This document shows, piece after piece, positions 9,068 through 17,455 of a DNA stretch of 17,455 nucleotides. The stretch lies in contig ML976760.1 of NCBI GenBank assembly GCA_010015655.1, positions 227,513 to 244,967 of the forward strand. The letters run 5' to 3'. The notes beneath the pieces are model-generated. The model saw only the letters and a program-made list of their open reading frames with translations, did no database searches and was not told the origin of the DNA. The position numbers and the translations under genes were made by a program. This DNA is from Bimuria novae-zelandiae CBS 107.79. Lineage: Eukaryota > Ascomycota > Dothideomycetes > Pleosporales > Didymosphaeriaceae. Position 1 is the stretch's first letter. Every line of letters starts with the position of its first letter.

Positions 9068-9103
9068 TTAGGACTCTTAGGACTCCTAGGATTCGTAGGA
9101 CTA
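9068..9103 (+). repeat. Four tandem copies of a 9-bp unit
   Basis: The units are TTAGGACTC (9068-9076), TTAGGACTC (9077-9085), CTAGGATTC (9086-9094) and GTAGGACTA (9095-9103). They lie upstream of the gag frame, probably inside the 5' LTR of the gypsy element. The unit contains TTAGG but is not the telomere repeat. Confidence 0.8.
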
Positions 9104-9373
9104 GTTACGTATATAGGAATGCCATGGTAGTCTTCTATTATTATATTTAACCTATTTATTAATCTATTATTTAGATCTAAATAAGTAATCTTATTAATTT
9201 AATTATGCTATATATACTTTTAATACTAACGCCCTAGTAATAAGCGTAAGCTATTACTATAACCCTCTTTTATCTTACTAGTACTCTTACCCGAAAACTA
9301 ACCTTAGCCCCTTAGAAATTGGCTATCTCTTTAAGATCTTAACATCTTAAATACTTTTAATATAAGTACTACT
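9104..9373 (+). other. AT-rich leader of the gypsy element, possible 5' LTR end
   Basis: A TATA-like stretch (GTATATAGG, about 9110) is followed about 20 bp later by TCTTCTATTATTATATTTAA. It loosely matches the stretch after the TATA box in the putative 3' LTR (CCTTCTAGAGTATTATTGCC near 14975). Both may be R/U5 segments. RIP blurs the comparison, so LTR edges and the primer-binding site could not be fixed. Confidence 0.3.
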
Positions 9374-12300
9374 ATGACTCCTACCTTTTCTATAGCTTTA
9401 GATAACTACGTTACCCTTATAGGGGATAGTAAGAACAAGGCATATAAACCTAACTTATATAATAATAATTATACTCTCCTTAACACCTAGCTTTTATAGC
9501 TAGACCTCTACTTCTTTAACTAGAATTAAGACCTTAAAGATAAAAAGAAGGTTATCTTCGCAGTAACTTATATATAAGGAAACGCTAAAGAATAGATATA
9601 TTCCTATTTAGTTAAGTACTTAGATATAGATTACGATAACGAAGACGAAGACTATATTAATAATAACGCTAACGTAATTAATATTATTAAAAATTATACT
9701 AACTTTAAGAAGTGCCTCTAATAGATATTTAAAATTACTAATAAAATAGCTATTGCTAAACGCCTAATCTAGATAATTTAATAATATAGATCTATAGCTA
9801 AATACGTAGCTAAGTTTTATAAGTACGCCGTGCAGCTTAACTAGGAGGATAAATCTCTTAAAATAATATATAAATAAGGTCTTAAATATAACGTGCACGA
9901 AGAACTCTTGCGTAGTAGTATAAAAATAAAAACGTTAAAAGAACTATATAAAGAGACTATTTAAATTAATAAGGAATAGTTTATATTAGAGGAAGAATTT
10001 CGTAGAAATCTAAAAAATATTAGTTTTAAATAACAGGCACCTATAGTCTATAGGGCGCTACTAAAAGTACCTTAACGCTAGTAACGTAACTATTATAGCC
10101 CCTAACCTATAAAAGATATCTAGTTTAATAATCTAAAAAAGGGAATAAGAAAGGTTATAGGCTTCTAAAAGCCTAATTAGCGTATCTCTAATAAAACCTA
10201 ATAATAGGGGATCGAGACGCGCAAATATTTTATATATAGTAAACTAGACTATATAGCTAGGAACTATAGATTTAAGAATAAGATTACTAGGCAGCTAAAC
10301 GTACTAATTATTAATAAAGAAATAACTAACGAAGAATAGCAAGTAGGAAACGCTATTAAATAAGTTAATATTTATAATAAAGAATTAGAATAATCTAAGT
10401 TACCTAACTTACAACTCTACAAGGATGTATAAGAAGGTTTAGAGGAGAAAAAAGGGAGACTAATACCTTAATCTCTTACACCTTACCCTAGCTAGAGTAA
10501 ACCTATTACTAATAAGATAATAAATATTTTTAACTTCTTAAAGAGACATTAGCTAAGGGAAAGAGACTTTAAGTTTATAGTAATAAAATAATAAAACTAT
10601 ACTATAGCATTTTACTATACTTACTAACCTAATCTAGTTAGTAAAACGGCACGCAAAATGGCATACTATTACTATACTTATAAAAACCCTAAGAAGAAGT
10701 ATCTGAACAAAAATCTAAACTATAAACTATAGTATAACCTAGACTACCGCAACCCTACGCACGAGACTATATAATAGACCCTCTATAGAGAAAATTAATA
10801 TACCTTTTATTACTAAGCTAAGGAATATAGCTACTTTCCCTAAATATACTAATAATATAAATAAGAGTAGTTTAACTACCCTATCGCTCGTTGCAATATT
10901 TATCTTTAAGATAAATATAAAACACGATACTTTCTACACCTTAATTAGGCGCTAAACTAAATAATATCGCTACTAGTTAATAAAATATACGTATTAAATA
11001 TATAGCAAACATGCTTATACCCTAGCTATATGAAACACAGGGTGAAAAAAAAAGAAGTATAAATTTAATCGCGTATTAAAAGGGATTATAACCCCATAAA
11101 TTAAATTAGTAATAAAAGAAGAAGATAGTTAAGTTTCCTTAAAAGAGGCTTAGTAATAGCCCTAGGAAAAGAACGAAGGACACCTTAAACCTATAGAGCT
11201 AGCTATAAAGAAAATATCTTTTTTAGACCTAAGCTTAGGCGGGAAAACGCCTTCAGGGAACTAAATGCTATAAATAGTTAGGCACTAATTAGGCTACTAG
11301 TATAGCTTAAAAGAATATAGATAAAAGCTATGCTAGACTTAAGAGCATAGAAGAGCTATATATTAAAAAAAGCACTTAATAGAGCAGGACTCTATAAGCG
11401 TAAAAAGGCCATACTCTATACTATTTATGTCGCGAATGGATAACTAATGCCTAGCAAAGCAATAATTAAATACGAGGTTAAAACTACCTTTATAATTTAT
11501 AAATACTAGGATTTAATTACCCTTAATATTATTAAGGAAGCTAACTATAATATAATTTTAAGACTACCCTAGTTAAGGAAGCATAACCCTATAATTAACT
11601 AAAAAAAGAAAAAGCTATCTTTTAAGCGCTATAATTATGCATTATAAGTAAAGCCTACGTATTAACAGAGTATAATAGTAAATAAGAGAGCTATTAATAA
11701 CATAGTCTCGTAACTAGAAGTTAATAAACACGAAACTAACTTAGTAGACGCTAGTAAAAACTACTAGATTATAAAGCGCAATCACGAAGAGAATAGTATA
11801 CCTTTTAATATTCTTAATAAATATAAAGAATAGAGTTATTTATTTTAAAAAGAAAAAGGAGTAAACGTCCTTCCTAAGTATATATACTAAGACTATTAGA
11901 TCATTCTTGAAGAGGGAAAATCGCCGCCCTTTAGACTACTATATAGCTAGAGTAAAAAGGAACTCTAATAAACACGCGAAATTTTTTTTTAAAAAAAAGC
12001 CCTTAAAAGGTAATAAATACGTAAGTTAGAATTACTAGTAGTATTACCCTTAATATTCGTTATAAAGAAGGATAGAACACAACGTCTATATATTAACTAT
12101 AAAAGGCTAAACGACATAATAATTAAAAATAGATACCTACTACTAAATATATAAAAGTCTTAAGACAGGCTAAGACGAGCTAAGATATTCACATAATTTA
12201 ATCTATAAGATAGATACCACCTTATATAAATAGTAGCAGGTGACGAGTGGAAGATAGCTTTTAGAACTAGATATAGACTATTTAAGTACTAGGTTATGCC

Positions 12301-14770
12301 CTTTAGACTTATAAACGCACTAGCAATATTCTAAGTAATAATTAATAATATGCTAAGAAACTACCTTAATATATTTATAATTACTTGCCTTAATAATATC
12401 CTAATATTCTCTAAGTAAGAGAAAGACTACGTATAATACGTATAAATAGTACTACGGGCACTAGATAACGCTAATTTATAAATAAAACTTAAAAAATATA
12501 AATTCTATATTACGGAACTAGAGTTTTTAGGATACGTTATTAATACTAAAGGCATCTAAGTAAGCCCTTTAAAGATTAAGGAAGTAAGAAAGTAAAAATT
12601 ACCTACTAACCTTAAAAAAGTATAAGCCTTCTTTAAATTTACTAAATTTAATAAATAATTTATTACGGACTACTCTAGGATTACACTACTACTTACGAAT
12701 CTTATAAAGAGAGATAGACTTTTTAATTAAATAAAAGAATATAAGCAAGTATTCTAAATACTATAAAAAGTCTATATTATGCTACTAGTCCTTATACACT
12801 TCTAAGATAATAAACCCCTGCGTATTAAAATAAACGTAAGCGACTTGGCGGTTAGAGCATACGCGAAGCAAGAAAAGAATAGTAAATAGTACCTAGTTAT
12901 ATACTATATATATAAGTTTACGTTAGAAGAATTATAGTATAAAGTATATAATAAAGAACTACTTATAATTATAAAAGCTATTAAATACTAGAGGATCTAT
13001 GCACATAGTTACTTAGAACTTATAATTTTTATAAATTATAAGAACCTTACACGCTTTATAACTATAAAAGAACTAACTTAATAATAAGTAAAATAATTAG
13101 AAATACTAAAAAAATATAAATTTAAAATTATATACACCCTAAGTAAAGAAAACGGATAAACAGATGCTCTTAGTAGAATAAATAATAATAATAAAAAGGT
13201 TAAAACCTACTCTATAATACTAAAGTAGAATCCTAATAGTTTCTTAAAATTAATAATAAAACTTAATTAACTCCTTATACTTACACGGGAAGTACCTAAG
13301 GAGCAGCAAACAAAGGTTATATAATAATACTATAATAACCCTATATATAGACACCCTAGAATTAGAAAGATAATAGAACTAATCTAGAGGAACTATAGCT
13401 TTAAAGGAATTAAAAAAGTAGTAGTAACGTATATACGTAAATGCGCAGAATGCCAGCGCAATAAACACGAAATATATCTTAAGTATAGAGAGATATAAGC
13501 TATCCAGATACCTATAGTACTATAGGAAGGCATCGTAATGGACTTTGTTATAGGACTGCCAAAGTTAAAGGATCCTATAAATAGGGTAGATTATGACACG
13601 ATACTGGTAATTGTATGCAGATTCACTAACTACGTAGAACTACTACTATGTAAAAAGATAATAATAGTAACAGAACTAGCGTTTCTTATTCTAGATTAAC
13701 TTATATAATATTACGGCATTCCTAAGATAATTATTAGTAATAAAGAAAAGCTCTTTACTTTAAACTATTAAATAATACTTATAGCACTTATTAGAACCAA
13801 ACAAAAGCCATTAATAGCTTATTACCTATAAATAGATAGATAAACGGAACGTACGAATTAAATAATAGAAACGTACCTATATATCTACTATAATAACTAG
13901 AAGAATAACTAGATTTCCTTATTACTAATAGCATAACTAGTATATAATAACAAGATATTAGTAGTAACAGGATTTACACTATTCTATACAAACCACGAAA
14001 GACATCTATATCTCTTTAATTAGACATTTCCTACTACTATTAGAGCAGAAGAAGCTATTAATATGGCTAAGAAAATAAAAGAAGTACACGCATAACTCTA
14101 AGAAAATTTTAGAAAAGCTTAATAGTAAAGTATTTTCTATACTAATAAGAAAAGAAAAACGGCACCTTAGCTAAAAAAGAAGGATAAAGTATATTTACTT
14201 ATAAAAAATATTTAGACTTAAAAGAAGAAATACAAGAAACTAGATTATATTAAGGTTAAGCTATTTTTTATTTTAGAATAAGTATTACTAATTAACTATT
14301 AATTAGAACTACTACTAGACGCTAAAATATATCTAGTATTTTATATTAATTAATTAGAACCTATAGACCCTAAGACACTAGTTAAAATAACCTTCTATTA
14401 CTAGCTAAAGGAAGAAAATAAATTCGAAGTTAAAATACTCTTAGGATATAAAAAGGTTAGGCGAGAAGACTTTTAAAATAATAAATTTTTATAAGAATAG
14501 TTAGTTAAGTAGAAAAAATACCTATATTTAGAAAATATATAAAAACCTAAATCTAAACTTCGCAAGAACTACTAATAGCTCTTAAAAAAGGTCTAAAATA
14601 AAATCTATAACTACTACTACTATACTAGAGTAACAAGAGAAAACTTCGAAGGAAAAGAGACTTATAATATAATAATACTAAAAGAAAATACGAAGTAGTA
14701 GATAAAAAAGGTTTTAATTAAATAAAGGACTAGTCTACTACCTTAGTACCTAAACCAGCGTTTAGGTTAA
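9374..14770 (+). pseudogene. Ty3/gypsy chromovirus gag-pol, RIP-inactivated
   Basis: A single frame from ATG 9374 to a final TAA at 14768-14770, about 1,799 codons, carries dozens of internal TAG/TAA. Every landmark checked lies in the same frame, so no net frameshift has accumulated between them. Order: gag with a retrotransposon capsid-like region; zinc knuckle at 10226-10267 with exact C-x2-C-x4-H-x4-C spacing but all four positions Tyr; protease active site at 11336-11344 reading D-L-R instead of D-S/T-G; RT (about 11,900-12,570) with LFVKK-like and NYKRLND segments and CLNN (12386-12397) instead of YxDD; RNase H (about 12,720-13,200, ending in ENG-TDALSR-like sequence); integrase with intact CxxC (13442-13453) and catalytic positions Asp (13541), Asn for Asp (13739) and Glu (13847), with 35 residues between the last two. 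A C-terminal chromodomain follows (about 14,415-14,580; stop codons at the VKWK and TWEP tryptophans). It is unable to move on its own. Confidence 0.92.
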
Positions 14771-14790
14771 CTAATACTAACCCAGGGCTC

Positions 14791-14869
14791 TAAATGGTAC
14801 AAACCCTAATACCATTTAACCCTATATTCTAAACTATATAGGGTGCGGGTATTTTATAGCATGCACCCT
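14791..14869 (+). other. Two short hairpins after the pol stop
   Basis: TAAATGGTA (14791-14799) pairs perfectly with TACCATTTA (14810-14818). AGGGTGC (14840-14846) pairs with GCACCCT (14863-14869). Both lie between the end of pol and the proposed start of the 3' LTR. They may be chance in AT-rich DNA or structured 3' untranslated RNA. Confidence 0.35.
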
Positions 14870-15045
14870 TGTAAAAAGAAGAACTATTTAGTAACTTTAA
14901 GGGTCGGACTATTAAGGATCCTGCGGATTAATTCTCTTAAAATTTAAGTATATAAAAGAGGAGACTAAGTTACACCTTCTAGAGTATTATTGCCAAATAT
15001 ATCTAACCCTGCATCCAGTTTCTCCCTAGCTAATTAGCCCAACTT
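14870..15045 (+). mobile_element. Putative 3' LTR of the gypsy element
   Basis: It starts near TGTAAAAAG (14870), about 100 bp after the pol stop, as expected for an LTR. It contains GGATCCTGCGG near 14918 and a good TATA box, TATAAAAGAG (14951-14960). A segment near 14975-15010 loosely resembles one near 9135-9152 in the leader. The GACTATTAAGGATCC segment (about 14909-14923) also echoes CACTATTAGGATCC at the upstream junction (about 8912-8925). The right edge is a guess. Confidence 0.35.
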
Positions 15046-15499
15046 TAACGCACGCTTAACCGTGTTCGCGCTAGGTAGGACCCTAGCTCGCCTTACTAAA
15101 TATTATAATGCGAGAGTCCTTCCCACGTATTTACGTATACTACCTAGCTATCTCTTTTTACCCTAAGTAGTAAGCTAGCGTAGTTAGGGGGGTAAGGGCT
15201 ATAAGACCCACACGTCGTGTTCGCGTTTATAGTTAGGAGCCTTATTACCCCCTTTCTCTTTCCCCTTTCCCCTATCTTCTCTCCCACGTGTATATTACAA
15301 CCTGGCCGTCCTTACTAACTACTAGTGCATTATTATAGACCTCTTTCACTTCCTACTAGACTACTAAACATAGATATATATCCCATGCGGCCATGGCGTT
15401 AGGCTAAACTAATATATATCTTACCTTACGCGTTCGCACGCTAACTATCTAGAATTTAGCCTATTAAAGAAAGCGCGGATGCTACTAAGTAATAAGCTT
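15046..15499. other. Spacer before the TLH relic
   Basis: About 450 bp of moderately AT-rich DNA with many stops in all frames. It keeps some GC-rich words (CACACGTCGTGTTCGCG near 15210, CCCATGCGGCCATGGCG near 15382). RIP appears weaker here than in the gypsy element. It may be the former promoter of the TLH gene. No domain or RNA gene was recognised. Confidence 0.4.
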
Positions 15500-17361
15500 A
15501 TGCTTAAGTGTCTTGTAGACCTAGACTTGCCTAACTTTTAGTTACTACCTGCCAGCCAGCTTACTCTACCATACCTCCCTATATATAAAGGGCTATTATA
15601 TCTAGAGTGTACCTATACTTGCATAGCAGCAAGAGTGCTAATAAGACACTTTAATAATAAACATGCTACCTATAAGCGTGCCCTAGGATGTTAACCTAAG
15701 GCTACTATAGAATCTGCTTCTTAGTGGAAAAATGTTTCGTGCCAGTAGCTATTTAAACGAGAACCTAACTATAGCTACTTTATTATTATCCTGCATGCGA
15801 AAGATGCAGAAAATAAAAAAGTGTAAAGTTACTAAAAAATAGTAGTAACGTTATCTAAGGCGGAGTACATACGCGCGCAAATTAATAAGACCCTTAAAAA
15901 AATAAATAGGAAAAGTATGCGCTAGAGGACGTAATTCTAGATAATACTACGCTAATAGAAGTTTTGCCTTGGCTAGAAATAACACGATAGCCAAAATATC
16001 TTTAAGGTTACTCTTTTAACAACGTTGCTTTATTAGTAACTCTTACTAATCCCGTATTAGAGCCGCTCCTTACTAAATTTTTAGATAGCCTAGACTATAT
16101 TATAGAAGAAGCGCATCGCTCTATCTAAGATAATAAAATTCACGTTTTTAACTAGGCGCGCATTAATAGCTTTATCTAGTAATAATAAGCCTTTAACTAA
16201 CTACTACTAACTAAACTTTGCGACTTAACGTATTAGAACTATAAGCAGGTGTTTAAGAGGTTAATCTACTTTGCCTATTAAACTATTTAGCCAGAAAACC
16301 GTGTCGCGCTTGCCCACCGTCTAACGACCTCCTAGCTTAGGCACCTTAACCAAATAATAAGTATTAGCAAGGAACTCGTCGGGCTAAAGCAAGACTAAAT
16401 AGGCGAGGAGGGCGTTAAACCAAACCCTAAAGCTATCTAAAGGCTACTAAAAGCCTAACTTAACTAAGCTTGCCTTTATTTCTGCATTGCCTTGCTTAAT
16501 TACACGTTAAAGGGGGACCTCTTTAAAAGCATAGTAGTCGGGTTCCTTGCCACGCTAGCTATAGACCCTAAGAAGAAGATACTCCGAGACGCTTCCTGCT
16601 TTACGTTTAACCTATTCGCGTTTATTAAGATATCGCAGATGCTTATTATCTAGATGTTAGTACTAATGGCGGAGGAAGGACGGGTTAAACATTTAGTAAA
16701 CGTACTTAATAAGATGCGGGATTAGTTTATAATTTATAGAAGTTAGTCCCTATTTAACTAGGTGCTTTAATTGCGGGCGTACGGTAAAAATATTAGAAAT
16801 AGTTCCACGAGTCTAGGGTATATCTATTAGTCCGATAACCATGAGCGACTTACTTATAAGTAGCTAGAGTTAAACGTAGCTAATCTAAAGAAGTTTATTA
16901 CCACGTAAGTAGCGCTAGCGTAGGCTAAGCTTAAGTAGCTCTTTTTAGTACACGATAATAAAAAGCGGGAAGACGTAATTTCTATCTTTAAACTACGCGA
17001 CTTATAAAACAACCTAATAAAAAGTGCTAAAGGTTAGAGCTTCTATAAGAATCTTCGTAATAGGGATATATTACTAAAGGGAGGACGCTAGATACTTAAT
17101 CGCGTGTTAGGATCTAATATACTACGCGCCAAATTCGTGGAGTTACGTAAGAAAGACTTAAAGGTTATATAGAAAGCACCTATAGTAAAGAAATATATCT
17201 TAAAGGTTAATTTATTTATTAAACAACTCTTACTTCTTATTTATATAACTATAGGCCAGCCTGCTTAAGGAACAGAGATCCTTAGCTTATAACACCGTAA
17301 TATAGTAAATAGGTATTATTAAAATATTTTTATTAAAGGTAGTCTAGTAAGCACAGTAACT
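15500..17361 (+). pseudogene. Telomere-linked helicase-type gene (OrsD-like zinc finger), RIP-mutated and truncated by the telomere
   Basis: The frame from ATG 15500 gives LPYLPIYKGLLYLEC, then a C2H2 finger at 15599-15664 with C-x2-C-x12-H-x4-H spacing whose first Cys is now Tyr. WKNVSCQ and NYSYF follow. Near 15,900-15,925 the reading passes to another frame (one indel or an intron), continuing LPWLEITR (about 15,963), LDSLDYIIEEAHRSI (about 16,081), the match to DQARINSFI, then FNLFAFIKISQMLI and finally GQPA-GTEILSL-HRNIVN and IFIKGSLVSTVT (17254-17360). These blocks are characteristic of the long fungal subtelomeric proteins with an OrsD/DUF3505-type finger and a RecQ-like helicase further along. 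About half the usual gene is present; the helicase motifs would lie beyond the end. Many CAG/CAA/TGG codons are now TAG/TAA. After the ACT at 17358-17360 the frame enters telomere repeat. The family name rests on recalled motif similarity. Confidence 0.75.
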
Positions 17362-17455
17362 GGGTTAGGGTTAGGGTTAGGGTTAGGGTTAGGGTTAGGG
17401 TTAGGGTTAGGGTTAGGGTTAGGGTTAGGGTTAGGGTTAGGGTTAGGGTTAGGGT
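17362..17455 (+). repeat. Telomere, (TTAGGG)n
   Basis: A GGG at 17362-17364 is followed by 15 perfect TTAGGG units (17365-17454) and one extra T at the window end. No variant repeat was seen. The G-rich strand runs 5' to 3' toward the right edge, as expected at a right chromosome end. No subtelomeric satellite separates it from the TLH relic. Confidence 0.99.

Noticed and set aside
9068..9103. Interstitial telomere array
   Set aside because: The unit is the 9-bp TTAGGACTC, not TTAGGG, and has only four copies.
8919..9373. Exact 5' LTR of the gypsy element with primer-binding site
   Set aside because: RIP and unequal preservation prevent a reliable match to the 3' side; edges and target-site duplications could not be set.
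15046..15499. Continuation of the copia element beyond the gypsy insertion
   Set aside because: No copia RNase H or LTR-like reading was found in any frame after the putative 3' LTR.
1..17455. tRNA, rRNA or CRISPR features
   Set aside because: No cloverleaf with conserved box sequences, rRNA segment or regularly spaced repeat array was seen; short repeats present do not have CRISPR spacing.

Overview
The window is the right-hand end of a filamentous ascomycete chromosome (Pezizomycotina). It closes in a perfect TTAGGG telomere array. It carries a FunK1-family kinase, which is specific to fungi, and genes with short 40-61 nt introns. Its outer half shows the mark of repeat-induced point mutation (RIP): CA/TG turned into TA, CG largely spared, and Gln and Trp codons turned into TAG/TAA. 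The species cannot be named from this sequence.

The inner part (1 to about 7,620) has normal base composition. It holds (1) the first two exons of an unidentified minus-strand gene cut by the left edge; (2) about 1.3 kb without a convincing gene, including an inverted-repeat block; (3) an apparently intact two-exon FunK1 kinase gene (+); (4) a convergent BCS1-like AAA-ATPase gene (-) that is recognisable from end to end but broken by two indels, an 11-bp tandem duplication and a one-base loss; (5) an intergenic stretch of about 960 bp with short repeats at its end; and (6) an unrecognised 307-residue open reading frame (+).

The outer part (about 7,800 to 17,361) is relic repeat DNA in layers. 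First comes a Ty1/copia pol fragment. It stops abruptly at a small 140-bp island that escaped RIP, and then a Ty3/gypsy element follows. That element keeps its whole gag-protease-RT-RNaseH-integrase-chromodomain order in one frame but is full of RIP stop codons. Last is the 5' part of a degenerate telomere-linked helicase-type (TLH, OrsD-like zinc finger) gene. The TLH frame runs directly into the telomere, so the chromosome end appears to have been capped inside this gene.

The genes do not form an obvious pathway. The window records two kinds of decay side by side: indel decay with no RIP in the BCS1-like gene, and point-mutation decay with almost no indels in the retroelements.
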